NCBI GenBank assembly: GCA_032622095.1 | Contig: CP136065.1 | Coordinates: 20,576,134-20,640,133 of the forward strand | Source: Siphonodentalium dalli | Taxonomy: Eukaryota > Mollusca > Scaphopoda > Gadilida > Siphonodentaliidae | Length of the DNA: 64,000 bases | Direction of reading: 5' to 3' | Part shown: in pieces, positions 21,376-34,957 of the stretch | Position numbering within the stretch: position 1 is the stretch's first letter | Layout: each line of letters starts with the position of its first letter | Translations under genes and position numbers: made by a program | The notes under the pieces: model-generated | What the model was told of the DNA's origin: nothing | Seen by the model: the letters and a program-made list of their open reading frames with translations, nothing else | Databases searched by the model: none

Positions 21376-21617
21376 TTTCTAAAGTCCCTCGAAAGTTAGT
21401 TAATTTAGCGTCAGTCTCACAAGCTATATTATGGGCACATCGAGACATTAGAGGCGATCCAAATTCAGGCTGCGCCGTCATTTTATTCCACAAACCTTTA
21501 GAAGACTTACACTTCAGACAGCGACTATATACCGTCGTCATATTATTTACTACATGCTAAAATTTAAAAAATAAGCCATTATGCTCATGCGGGGACCATA
21601 CGAGGATAAATTATTAA

Positions 21618-22069
21618 AGGTACTCAATCCGATTCGATGGTCCCCATATCATCAGATTCTAACAACAACATGTTTTTTGAAAGCCCGCTTCAGTTATCAG
21701 AATCGATTAATTGCCCAAAAATAATGCTATTAAACCACGGTCAACTGTAGTATAAAATTGCCCAAAACCTGTTATTTATCAACAGTTTGTTCAACGAAAT
21801 TTTGCCGGTTTGTCAAATATCTGATACAAAAAAAGCCAATTGATTTTAGAGTTATCCATCTTCATCAGCAATTTGGTCCAAGACAATCTTTCCGTGGACT
21901 TTAACTGATGGGCCACTAAATATACCAGGTGTTGAAAAATCATAGATTTTAAAAATCGATATCTGATCACTCTGAGCTTTATGGGTGGGTTCCTCGACTC
22001 GAAACAAATATTTTTACCCCCGAAGCCAAATAAATAGTAACTGAGGGGCGCTTAATCGGATTGAGTACT
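21618..22069. mobile_element. TTAA MITE family, copy 2
   Basis: TTAA at 21614-21617 and 22070-22073. The left end AGGTACTCAATCCGATTCGA loses similarity after about 20 bp, while the right end is intact (CTTTATGGGTGGGTTCCTCG, GACTCG, AATCGGATTGAGTACT). The interior ACTTGATTTTAGAGTTATCC-like core is shared with copies at 54.5 and 63.7 kb. Confidence 0.8.
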
Positions 22070-22432
22070 TTAAAAAGGAAGAACATTAGGAATCTGTCTA
22101 GTTTCACAAGGAGAATCTATTTTCTGCAGGTCTAATTGAGGCTGTACCACTGATATGTCTTGTATCCTTATGTTTGAATTGTATAGATGCATTATCACCC
22201 ATCGCTGTATATAAGGTACCCGCCACTGTATAATACTACCAATTGGCAACTGTATTGCTGATAAATTCAACTACAAAGCACATACCGCAGAAATGGGATT
22301 TTTATTTGTTAGACTTGTACAAAGTTTAAATTGTTGCCATGCTCCAATTCCCGAATATCTAACTCAAAATAGTTCCTTTATCTTCTAACTAAATTAATAA
22401 TAGCTAACACACGAGCAAACGTTGAGTCGACT

Positions 22433-22490
22433 TGTAAAACAACGACGCATTTGTAACCCAGTAACTTGTTACAAATGCGTCGTTTTTTTT
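22433..22490. repeat. Perfect 17-bp-arm hairpin
   Basis: AACGACGCATTTGTAAC pairs with GTTACAAATGCGTCGTT across a CCAGTAACTT loop, followed on the plus strand by a T-run. It is an isolated structure with no coding neighbour. Function unknown. Confidence 0.75.
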
Positions 22491-23890
22491 TTTCTGCACC
22501 GAAATTTGCCATATATGGGTTTAAACGGCCACGGCTCGTTCGATCTCCAACTTATTCTATATATAATTTGGTAAGAGGTATCTCAAAAGATACATTGCGG
22601 AAGATTTCGGAAAAATTCGTCAATATTGCACTGAAATTCGTATTTTGTTTCTTATATTTTTCGAAAAAATTTGAGATGGTTTCGTTTGTGCCGGTTATTT
22701 TTGTTTAATCAGCGGTCGAGTAAAAATAGCAACTGCCGACAATGAGAAGAAAATGTAGAGCTGTCGTCGCATTGAAACGTTTATGGTACTACTACATAAT
22801 TTCGAAAAATAAGGTAGGACGAACGTTTTGCATAAACCCAACCAAAAATGGCAAGAGATTTTCATAAAAGAGTTTTCCTCTGGATCAATCTGGCATTAAA
22901 TCCGTGATACATACTATTGCCCATATATATGACACACAGGTCTTCTAAATTGACATGCAACAACTGACGTGATTGTGGTATGCATGTACTGTATATGATT
23001 ATGTTTCTAATTATTGTCGTTATTTGTTTTTCAGTTTGAATTTTATTTAATAAATATGCTCGACATGATCAGCGGTTGATTAATAGGTATACCTCACGAA
23101 ACACTATCTCACCATACACTCATACGATGGGTTTAAAGGCACGGGCGGCGTTCGTTGCAGAAATATTCATATTTGTTCAAATCGTCACCAACAGAAGGAA
23201 TATTAAAATATATATAGTTTTGTTCATATGCCAAACATAATCAGCGCGTAAATAGTATATTGTCATCAAGACGTACGATGACGTACGTAAGCAAGAGCCT
23301 GTTCGTGTTACAGAAGTTTTGCTTCTGTTTACATAACACAGCTTAATTATATTGGTTAATCACACACAAATGATATAAATGCTCTTTATTATTTCCATAT
23401 CAGGAAAACATTAACAAATAACGCGCTTTATGTTTACCATATCCGGATCTAAACAAAAGCCATGCTCTGTAACGTTTTTTGCTTTTGTTTACATAACAAA
23501 GGAAAACTATTTGACAATAACATACTGTTTGTGCCATATTTCTGATTGGTATAAGAACAAGGTATGTCTATATTGTACTGTTCTTGCTGTTTATGGCGGG
23601 TTTTAACGGAAGTGAATATTTTAACAGCATACCCACCGCCAACGCCGCCCGTATCTTTAATCGATTGATTTTCGCCAGAGTTATGTACCTTCTTGAACTT
23701 AGAAAACAGCACACGGTTCCTCAATACAATTATTTAGCATTGTCCACACTCAAAACTGGCGTAGCACTGTCTTGTTCTATAAGATGCGTACGAGACAAGA
23801 CCATCATGCTCCCCTGGTAGTTTGATAAGTGATGCATGGTGCAACAGACCGTGTGGAAAGTTATAACGCTCCCGCGACGCCACAACCTAA
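22491..23890. other. Non-coding stretch with a weak duplication
   Basis: No exon or recognised element. A fragment TTTGCTTCTGTTTACATAACA (23316) recurs as TTTGCTTTTGTTTACATAACA (23478), about 163 bp apart, indicating an old tandem duplication. Confidence 0.4.
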
Positions 23891-26066
23891 TAGTCTGGTC
23901 GATAAAAGGTTTGACCTAGAACAAATTTGGACTAAGTTGGTTTTTATTCCATTTTGAAGAGGAATATTTCCTTTACAACATATCCAAAATCCGCTAAAAT
24001 CCGCTTTGAGCAAACTTTTTTACAGAGATTAAAAAAAATTCTCATTGTTCGACCTTGCAACGTAAGTTTTTCTACAATATCCCTCATCGGCGACACCAGA
24101 ACACATTAATCCTCCATCCGATATATACCAGTTTGTGTAAAAGAGTATAGGGGGCGAATAGAGTGACAAGGACAGAAAATAATGCAATCGCGGCGATGAA
24201 ATGGCTGTCAAAATGGCCGCAACTACAATCCATGCTACGATGAAAGCAACATATTGGATAACCCCCTATAAGCGAAAATACACCTTTGTAATTTACAAGA
24301 ATGTTGTTATATATCTTTAAAGGTACACATATATTTAAAACAGATCTATCTGAATGATTTATCGATCACTGCTACGCACGTTAACCAAATGATTTACGTT
24401 CGGGTTTTCTTATTAGAATACATCCAACAGTCGGACCAAACAGTTATTTTGGGCATGCAACACACGAAGTAATATTTCGTCACACAGTGCGTGGTAGTTT
24501 CCTTTTGGAATGATGATTAATTATTGAATGTAAAGCAGAAACTGAAGAGCCCACCCTATCTGTGTAAATACTAGTTATATTTCCAGAATTTTCAACACTC
24601 TCCGTGGCAATAAACCATACACGTATGTCGTAATGCTGATTAGACTGTCAAGAAACACTTATCTCTTCAACAGAAAAGTACCCTATCTCACTAGATCGAA
24701 GAGACTGTACATCGTACATTTTATTTAGTACTAATTTTGATGGTGCTCCCAAACCGGTTTCTTAGTAGACAATTATGTTCAAATTACTTCAATCGGCACT
24801 TTACAACATGAATATGTACCACGCAATACACACTATTAGTTGTCAGTGTCTTGTTGTTTGAAATTATGTTACCATTGCCACCCACATACTTGCGCTAAAT
24901 ATCAGGTCATCAGCGTTTACAGTTATTAGTTCTGCGTTTACCATTCACTCAATGTTGCTATTTATGGTTTTGTATGCAGCAGATATGTGTAACATTAGGG
25001 AGAATGGGTAAACGCGGCGATGCGGTTGCAGAAAAGGTCGTACGTTTCGCGTATATGTGGCCTTAGTGCATTTAAGTGCACATAATTTCCAGGTAAAAAG
25101 ACAGTCTCTGCCATAGAGTATGTAGGCAAATTGGGTTATGTTGAGAATTTATTGAAGATAGTCTATTGTAATGCTTTGTATTTTGATAAATTGCGTTCAT
25201 GGTATACCACCATGTATTTGTGTGATAAAAATGAAATATTCGTGTTTAATCACTTGACCGGAGGCAACTATGACTACTATTTTAAGACACGGACAATAGG
25301 ATCTTCACATTTTACCTAGTACCATATGAATAGCTCTCATACTGTTCTATAGTAGTGAATTTTGACAGACTGTGTCTGATTATCGGTCACATTCGTGAGA
25401 CTGTTTTCATTACATATATTTCTGCTTCTAGAAAAGGTCACACAATGAGTACATCCCTATTAGATCACATTTAACTGTTTTAATACACATATATTACACG
25501 ATTCAAGATAAACAGTACAGATAAAACTGCGTTATTCTTCTATTGCTTGGCGCCCAAAAAGTCCACATTCAATCGTTGTATGAGACCTGGCTTTCGGTTG
25601 CTCTCTCGCGAGATACATTAGAGAGAATTATTACATACTATTATTAATAGCTCCCCTTATACTCTGAAATCATTCTTCCTCGTATAATTCGACGGCCTGT
25701 TCGTTATTGTATAACCAGCTATTCAATTTTCCGCAAATTGTAAATTTCATTCGATTTTGTCCATTTTGGCGGCCATTTTGGACAGACATTCTACCGATAT
25801 GGTTTACGACTAAGGATTGTTTGTATGGATTTTATTTTATTACTAATTTGGTATTTGTTGGCGCACCTACCACCGAAATTCAGGATTTTTCTATACCAAC
25901 TGCCATCATGGACGCCATCTTGTATTACAGAAAATGCTCAAAGCGGATTTTAGCGGATTTTGGATATGTTATAGAGGATATATTCCTCTTCAAAATGGAA
26001 TAGAAACCAACTTAGTCCAAATTTGTTCTAGGTTGACCCTAAAATTTAAGTTTATCGACCAGACTA
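23891..26066. mobile_element. 2.2-kb element with ~125-bp terminal inverted repeats
   Basis: The left end TAGTCTGGTCGATAAA and the complement of the right end are identical. Beyond a short indel the match continues through ACCTAGAACAAATTTGGACT, AAGTTGGTTT, ATTCC and the AAAATCCGCT repeats. TAA flanks both sides (23888-23890 and 26067-26069), a possible 3-bp duplication. No transposase frame is seen; frames at 24029-24211 (minus) and 25131-25319 or 25707-26003 (plus) show no family features. Confidence 0.75.
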
Positions 26067-26701
26067 TAAACAAACATGGTGGTACAGACTAGTCTCTCAT
26101 GCCGAGAACGTTACGCTTTAGCGTAGTGAAACATAGAGCTGACTTCCAGTCTACACATTGACATCAATGACCAAAACAAGTTCTGTCGCGCCAACCAAAG
26201 ACGTATGGCAGTAACTTACGGAAGCCCAAAACGGAACCCCCCAGTCATCGCGCATGTTGCCACGGAGACGTGGATAGCCTTATGGTTGTATTCGTGTTCG
26301 TTTTTTTCCTTTAATCGGTATGAGGTGATACACGCGTATTCTGTCGAATTGGATATTCGGTGATTCAATTATTGCCGAGCCCACAATTAGCTATTCACAA
26401 ACTGTTTTCATGTTCGAATCCCCGAATATCAAATTACGAAACAGGGTACGTCTATCACCAAAGTAATTCAATGATCAATCCACCCACAAATTGAAGAAAC
26501 TGGACGAAAACACTGTTTATCGCTATTACATGCTATGAAGTACGATATTCTTTTTTCATTTGTAAAATATATGGGTACGTTCCACGTTGTTACCCATAGC
26601 AGCACCAGACCAACTTCATGTTAACCGTGTCAAAGGAAAATGATGTTCTGGTTGACTCGATTACGCGACTCCTTGTAGCGCCCTGGTATAGTTTACACAA
26701 A

Positions 26702-26876
26702 TGTGACCCGCCATATCAAATCCAGTCGTAAGTCGGGTTTTTTTTACCCTGTGCCAATGCATTCTCTTATATATGCGAGTCGACCATAGGTCGCCTCGCA
26801 TATATAAGAGAATACATTGGCCTAACAATTGTAAAAAAATCCCGACTTACGACTGGATTTGATATGGCGGGTCACA
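26702..26876. mobile_element. 175-bp near-perfect palindrome MITE
   Basis: TGTGACCCGCCATATCAAAT at the left equals the complement of the right end. Arms of about 80 bp continue through CCAGTCGTAAGTCGGG and ATTCTCTTATATATGCGAG with few mismatches. The apex is TCGACCATAGGTCGC. High arm identity suggests a recent insertion or arm conversion. Confidence 0.85.
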
Positions 26877-27044
26877 AATTGTCAATGACACGGTGCTCCA
26901 TTCAAACTTTGTTCTCCGATCAGAGGTCGATGCTATAGTGAATCTAAAACTAAAATTATATTGCAGCTCTTGACCAACCAGAATGCGTGGTTCAGATACA
27001 CATATTCAAATTGAATTACAATGAAAATTAAAGGATAGAGTGCA

Positions 27045-30000
27045 TTCAAGCCTCGCAATTACGGCGCTCTGTCTCTGCATTACTGACGTAGTCAGCCTTA
27101 TTTATACAGATTTATCTTAATTACGGCGCTCTGTCTCTACATTACCGACGTAGTCAGCCTTATTTATACAGATTTATCTTAATTACGGCGCTCTGTCTCT
27201 GCATTACTGACGTAGTCAGCGTTATTTATACAGATTTATCTTAATTACGGCGCTCTGTCTCTGCATTACTGACGTAGTCAGCCTATTTATACAGATTTAT
27301 CTTAATTACGGCGCTCTGTCTCTGCATTACTGACGTAGTCAGCCTATTTATACAGATCTATCTTAATTACGGCGCTCTGTCTCTGCATTACTGACGTAGT
27401 CAGCCTTATTTATACAGATTTATCTTAATTACGGCGCTCTGTCCCTGCATTACCGACGTAGTCAGCCTTATTTATACAGATTTATATTAATTACGGCGCT
27501 CTGTCTCTGCATTACTGACGTAGCCAGCCTTATTTATACAGATTTATCTTAATTACGGCGCTCTGTCTCTGCATTACTGACGTAGTCAGCCTTATTATAC
27601 AGATTTATCTTAATTACGGCGCTCTGTCTCTGCATTACTGACGTAGTCAGCCTCATTTATACAGATTTATCTTAATTACGGCGCTCTGTCTCGGCATTAC
27701 TGACGTAGTCAGCCTTATTTATACAGATTTATCTTAATTACGGCGCTCTGTCTCTGCATTACTGACGTAGTCAGCCTATTTATACAGATTTATCTTAATT
27801 ACGGCGCTCTGTCTCTGCATTACTGACGTAGTCAGCCTTATTATACAGATTTATCTTAATTACGGCGCTCTGTCTCTGCATTACTGACGTAGTCAGCCTT
27901 ATTATACAGATTTATCTTAATTACGGCGCTCTGTCTCTGCATTACTGACGTAGTCAGCCTTATTATACAGATTTATCTTAATTACGGCGCTCTGTCTCGG
28001 CATTACTGACGTAGTCAGCCTTATTTATACAGATTTATCTTAATTACGGCGCTCTGTCTCTGCATTACTGACGTAGTCAGCCTTATTATACAGATTTATC
28101 TTAATTACGGCGCTCTGTCTCTGCATTACTGACGTAGTCAGCCTTATTATACAGATTTATCTTAATTACGGCGCTCTGTCTCTGCATTACTGACGTAGTC
28201 AGCCTTATTTATACAGATTTATCTTAATTACGGCGCTCTGTCTCTGCATTACTGACGTAGTCAGCCTTATTTATACAGATTTATCTTAATTACGGCGCTC
28301 TGTCTCTGCATTACTGGCGTAGTCAGCCTTATTTATACAGATTTATCTTAATTACGGCGCTCTGTCTCTGCATTACTGACGTAGTCAGCCTTATTATACA
28401 GATTTATCTTAATTACGGCGCTCTGTCTCTGCATTACCGACGTAGTCAGCCTTATTATACAGATTTATCTTAATTACGGCGCTCTGTCTCGGCATTACTG
28501 ACGTAGTCAGCCTTATTTATACAGATTTATCTTAATTACGGCGCTCTGTCTCTGCATTACCGACGCAGTCAGCCTTATTTATACAGATTTATCTTAATTA
28601 CGGCGCTCTGTCTCTGCATTACTGACGTAGTCAGCCTCATTTATACAGATTTATCTTAATTACGGCGCTCTGTCTCTGCATTACTGACGTAGTCAGCCTT
28701 ATTATACAGATTTATCTTAATTACGGCGCTCTGTCTCTGCATTACTGACGTAGTCAGCCTTATTATACAGATTTATCTTAATTACGGCGCTCTGTCTCGG
28801 CATTACTGACGTAGTCAGCCTTATTTATACAGATTTATCTTAATTACGGCGCTCTGTCTCTGCATTACTGACGTAGTCAGCCTTATTATACAGATTTATC
28901 TTAATTACGGCGCTCTGTCTCTGCATTACTGACGTAGTCAGCCTTATTATACAGATTTATCTTAATTACGGCGCTCTGTCTCTGCATTACTGACGTAGTC
29001 AGCCTTATTTATACAGATTTATCTTAATTACGGCGCTCTGTCTCTGCATTACTGACGTAGTCAGCCTTATTTATACAGATTTATCTTAATTACGGCGCTC
29101 TGTCTCTGCATTACTGGCGTAGTCAGCCTTATTTATACAGATTTATCTTAATTACGGCGCTCTGTCTCTGCATTACTGACGTAGTCAGCCTTATTATACA
29201 GATTTATCTTAATTACGGCGCTCTGTCTCTGCATTACTGACGTAGTCAGCCTTATTTATACAGATTTATCTTAATTACGGCGCTCTGTCTCTGCATTACT
29301 GACGTAGTCAGCCTTATTTATACAGATTTATCTTAATTACGGCGCTCTGTCTCTGCATTACTGACGTAGTCAGCCTTATTTATACAGATTTATCTTAATT
29401 ACGGCGCTCTGTCTCTGCATTACTGACGTAGTCAGCCTTATTTATACAGATTTATCTTAATTACGACGCCCTGTCTCTGCATTACTGGCGTAGTCAGCCT
29501 TATTTATACAGATTTATCTTAATTACGGCGCTCTGTCTCTGCATTACTGACGTAGTCAGCCTTATTATACAGATTTATCTTAATTACGGCGATCTGTCTC
29601 TGCATTACTGACGTAGTCAGCCTTATTTATACAGATTTATCTTAATTACGGCGCTCTGTCTCTGCATTACTGACGTAGTCAGCCTTATTTATACAGATTT
29701 ATCTTAATTACGGCGCTCTGTCTCTGCATTACTGACTAGTCAGCCTTATTTATACAGATTTATCTTAATTACGGCGCTCTGTCTCTGCATTACCGACGTA
29801 GTCAGCCTTATTATACAGATTTATCTTAATTACGGCGCTCTGTCTCGGCATTACTGACGTAGTCAGCCTTATTTATACAGATTTATCTTAATTACGGCGC
29901 TCTGTCTCTGCATTACTGACGTAGTCAGCCTTATTTATACAGATTTATCTTAATTACGGCGCTCTGTCTCTGCATTACTGACGTAGTCAGCCTTATTTAT

Positions 30001-33000
30001 ACAGATTTATCTTAATTACGGCGCCCTGTCTCTGCATTACCGACGCAGTCAGCCTTATTTATACAGATTTATCTTAATTACGGCGCTCTGTCTCTGCATT
30101 ACTGACGTAGTCAGCCTCATTTATACAGATTTATCTTAATTACGGCGCTCTGTCTCTGCATTACCGACGTAGTCAGCCTTATTTATACAGATTTATCTTA
30201 ATTACTGCGCTCTGTCTCTGCATTACCGACGTAGTCAGCCTTATTTTACAGATTTATCTTAATTACGGCGCTCTGTCTCTGCATTACCGACGTAGTCAGC
30301 CTTATTATACAGATTTATCTTAATTACGGCGCTCTGTCTCTGCATTACTGACGTAGTCAGCCTTATTTATACAGATTTATCTTAATTACGGCGCTCTGTC
30401 TCTGCATTACTGACGTAGTCAGCCTCATTTATACAGATTTATCTTAATTACGGCGCTCTGTCTCGGCATTACTGACGTAGTCAGCCTTATTTATACAGAT
30501 TTATCTTAATTACGGCGATCTGTCTCTGCATTACTGACGTAGTCAGCCTTATTTATACAGATTTATCTTAATTACGGCGATCTGTCTGTGCATTACTGAC
30601 GTAGTCAGCCTTATTTATACATATTTATCTTAATTACGGCGCTCTGTCTCTGCATTACCGACGTAGTCAGCCTTATTATACAGATTTATCTTAATTACGG
30701 CGCTCTGTCTCTGCATTACCGACGTAGTCAGCCTTATTATACAGATTTATCTTAATTACGGCGCTCTGTCTCTGCATTACTGACGTAGTCAGCCTTATTT
30801 ATACAGATTTATCTTAATTACGGCGCTCTGTCTCTGCATTACTGACGTAGTCAGCCTTATTTATACAGATTTATCTTAATTACGGCGCTCTGTCTCGGCA
30901 TTACTGACGTAGTCAGCCTTATTTATACAGATTTATCTTAATTACGGCGCTCTGTCTCTGCATTACTGACGTAGTCAGTCTTATTTATACTGATTTATCT
31001 TAATTACGGCGCTCTGTCTCTGCATTACTGACGTAGTCAGCCTTATTATACAGATTTATCTTAATTACGGCGCTCTGTCTCTGCATTACTGACGTAGTCA
31101 GCCTTATTTATACAGATTTATCTTAATTACGGCGCTCTGTCTCTGCATTACTGACGTAGTCAGCCTTATTTATACAGATTTATCTTAATTACGGCGCTCT
31201 GTCTCTGCATTACTGACGTAGTCAGCCTTATTTATACAGATTTATCTTAATTACGGCGCTCTGTCTCTGCATTACCGACGTAGTCAGCCTTATTTATACA
31301 GATTGATATTAATTACGGCGCTCTGTCTCTGCATTACTGACGTAGTCAGCCTTATTTATACAGATTTATCTTAATTACGGCGATCTGTCTCTGCATTACT
31401 GACGTAGTCAGCCTTATTTATACAGATTTATCTTAATTACGGCGCTCTGTCTCTGCATTACTGACGTAGTCAGCCTCATTTATACAGATTTATCTTAATT
31501 ACGGCGCTCTGTCTCTGCATTACCGACGTAGTCAGCCTTGTTTATACAGATTTATCTTAATTACGGCGCTCTGTCTCTGCATTACTGACGTAGTCAGCCT
31601 TATTTATACAGATTTATCTTAATTACGGCGATCTGTCTCTGCATTACTGACGTAGTCAGCCTTATTTATACAGATGTATCTTAATTACGGCGCTCTGTCT
31701 CTGCATTACCGACGTAGTCAGCCTTATTTATACAGATTTATCTTAATTACGGCGCTCTGTCTCTGCATTACCGACGTAGTCAGCCTTATTTATACAGATT
31801 TATCTTAATTACTGCGCTCTGTCTCTGCATTACCGACGTAGTCAGCCTTATTTTACAGATTTATCTTAATTACGGCGCTCTGTCTCTGCATTACCGACGT
31901 AGTCAGCCTTATTATACAGATTTATCTTAATTACGGCGCTCTGTCTCTGCATTACTGACGTAGTCAGCCTCATTTATACAGATTTATCTTAATTACGGCG
32001 CTCTGTCTCGGCATTACTGACGTAGTCAGCCTTATTTATACAGATTTATCTTAATTACGGCGATCTGTCTCTGCATTACTGACGTAGTCAGCCTTATTTA
32101 TACAGATTTATCTTAATTACGGCGATCTGTCTGTGCATTACTGACGTAGTCAGCCTTATTTATACATATTTATCTTAATTACGGCGCTCTGTCTCTGCAT
32201 TACCGACGTAGTCAGCCTTATTATACAGATTTATCTTAATTACGGCGCTCTGTCTCTGCATTACCGACGTAGTCAGCCTTATTATACAGATTCATCTTAA
32301 TTACGGCGCTCTGTCTCTGCATTACTGACGTAGTCAGCCTTATTTATACAGATTTATCTTAATTACGGCGCTCTGTCTCTGCATTACTGACGTAGTCAGC
32401 CTTATTTATACAGATTTATCTTAATTACGGCGCTCTGTCTCGGCATTACTGACGTAGTCAGCCTTATTTATACAGATTTATCTTAATTACGGCGATCTGT
32501 CTCTGCATTACTGACGTAGTCAGCCTTATTTATACAGATTTATCTTAATTACGGCGCTCTGTCTCTGCATTACCGACGTAGTCAGCCTTATTTATACAGA
32601 TTTATCTTAATTACGGCGCTCTGTCTCTGCATTACCGACGTAGTCAGCCTTATTTATACAGATTTATCTTAATTACGGCGCTCTGTCTCTGCATTACTGA
32701 CGTAGTCAGCCTTATTTATACAGATTTATCTTAATTACGGCGCTCTGTCTCTGCATTACTGACGTAGTCAGCCTTATTATACAGATGTATCTTAATTACG
32801 GCGCTCTGTCTCTGCATTACTGACGTAGTCAGCCTTATTTATACAGATTTATCTTAATTACGGCGCTCTGTCTCTGCATTACTGACGTAGTCAGCCTTAT
32901 TTATACAGATTTATCTTAATTACGGCGCTCTGTCTCTGCATTACTGACGTAGTCAGCCTTATTTATACAGATTTATCTTAATTACGGCGCTCTGTCTCTG

Positions 33001-34957
33001 CATTACCGACGTAGTCAGCCTTATTTATACAGATTTATATTAATTACGGCGCTCTGTCTCTGCATTACTGACGTAGTCAGCCTTATTTATACAGATTTAT
33101 CTTAATTACGGCGATCTGTCTCTGCATTACTGACGTAGTCAGCCTTATTTATACAGATTTATCTTAATTACGGCGCTCTGTCTCTGCATTACCGACGTAG
33201 TCAGCCTTATTTATACAGATTTATCTTAATTACGGCGCTCTGTCTCTGCATTACCGACGTAGTCAGCCTTATTTATACAGATTTATCTTAATTACGGCGC
33301 TCTGTCTCTGCATTACTGACGTAGTCAGCCTTATTTATACAGATTTATCTTAATTACGGCGCTCTGTCTCTGCATTACTGACGTAGTCAGCCTTATTATA
33401 CAGATTTATCTTAATTACGGCGCTCTGTCTCTGCATTACTGACGTAGTCAGCCTTATTTATACAGATTTATCTTAATTACGGCGCTCTGTCTCTGCATTA
33501 CTGACGTAGTCAGCCTTATTTATACAGATTTATCTTAATTACGGCGCTCTGTCTCTGCATTACTGACGTAGTCAGCCTTATTTATACAGATGTATCTTAA
33601 TTACGGCGCTCTGTCTCTGCATTACTGACGTAGTCAGCCTTATTTATACATATTTATCTTAATTACGGCGCTCTGTCTCTGCATTACTGACGTAGTCAGC
33701 CTTATTTATACAGATTTATCTTAATTACGGCGCTCTGTCTCTGCATTACTGACGTAGTCAGCCTTATTATACAGATTTATCTTAATTACGGCGCTCTGTC
33801 TCTGCATTACAGACGTAGTCAGCCTTATTTATACAGATTTATCTTAATTACGGCGCTCTGTCTCTGCATTACAGACGTAGTCAGCCTTATTTATACAGAT
33901 GTATCTTAATTACGGCGCTCTGTCTCTGCATTACTGACGTAGTCAGCCTTATTTATACAGATTTATCTTAATTACGGCGCTCTGTCCCTGCATTACCGAC
34001 GTAGTCAGCCTTATTATACAGATTTATCTTAATTACAGCGCTCTGTCTCTGCATTACTGACGTAGTCAGCCTTATTTATACAGATTTATCTTAATTACGG
34101 CGCTCTGTCTCTGCATTACCGACGTAGTCAGCCTTATTTATACAGATTTATCTTAATTACGGCGCTCTGTCTCTGCATTACCGACGTAGTCAGCCTTATT
34201 TATACAGATTTATCTTAATTACGGCGCTCTGTCTCTGCATTACAGACGTAGTCAGCCTTATTTATACAGATTTATCTTAATTACGGCGCTCTGTCTCTGC
34301 ATTACAGACGTAGTCAGCCTTATTTATACAGATGTATCTTAATTACGGCGCTCTGTCTCTGCATTACTGACGTAGTCAGCCTTATTTATACAGATTTATC
34401 TTAATTACGGCGCTCTGTCTCTGCATTACTGACGTAGTCAGCCTTATTATACAGATTTATCTTAATTACGGCGCTCTGTCTCTGCATTACTGACGTAGTC
34501 AGCCTTATTTATACAGATTTATCTTAATTACGGCGCTCTGTCTCTACATTACCGACGTAGTCAGCCTTATTTATACAGATTTATCTTAATTACGGCGCTC
34601 TGTCTCTGCATTACCGACGTAGTCAGCCTTATTTATACAGATTTATCTTAATTACGGCGCTCTGTCTCTGCATTACCGACGTAGTCAGCCTTATTATACA
34701 GATTTATCTTAATTACGGCGATCTGTCTCTGCATTACTGACGTAGTCAGCCTTATTTATACAGATTTATCTTAATTGCGGCGCTGTCTCTGCATTACCGA
34801 CGTAGTCAGCCTTATTTATACAGATTTATCTTAATTACGGCGCTCTGTCTCTGCATTACCGACGTAGTCAGCCTTATTTATACAGATTTATCTTAATTAC
34901 GGCGCTCTGTCTCTGCATTACTGACGTAGCCAGCCTTATTTATACAGATGTATCTTA
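27045..34957. repeat. Satellite array, 62-bp unit, about 127 copies
   Basis: Head-to-tail 62-bp units with core ATTACGGCGCTCTGTCTCTG, then CATTACTGACGTAGTCAGCC and TTATTTATACAGATTTATCT. A common 61-bp variant lacks one T in TTATTTATAC. Frequent variants are ACCGACG for ACTGACG, CTCGGC for CTCTGC, and GCGATC for GCGCTC. Each unit holds an imperfect palindrome CTGAC-GTA-GTCAG that includes the TGACGT half-site. If the 45949 signal exon belongs to the lectin gene, this array lies in its first intron. Confidence 0.97.
30201..32170. repeat. Higher-order blocks within the 62-bp satellite
   Basis: Rare variants recur in blocks: ATTACTGCGC at 30201 and 31808 (1607 bp) and TTATTTTACA at 30241 and 31848 (1607 bp). 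TCTGTCTGTG at 30581 and 32126, and CATATTTATC at 30620 and 32165, are 1545 bp apart, the difference being one 62-bp unit. An 800-bp block is marked by ACTGGCGT near 28313/29113 and the CTCGG variant near 28000/28800. A 432-bp block is marked by ATTACAGACG near 33811/34243. Confidence 0.85.

Noticed and set aside
24029-24211. Cys-containing minus frame (DGGLMCSGVADEGYC) as a possible missing lectin exon
   Set aside because: No good donor, lies inside a terminal-inverted-repeat element, and its cysteines do not fit the lectin fold convincingly.
26400-26425. tRNA-like B box (GTTCGAATCCC) suggesting a tRNA or SINE
   Set aside because: No matching A box at the proper distance and no cloverleaf could be drawn.
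27045-34957. CRISPR-like array
   Set aside because: Units are contiguous 62-bp monomers without unique spacers; this is satellite DNA.
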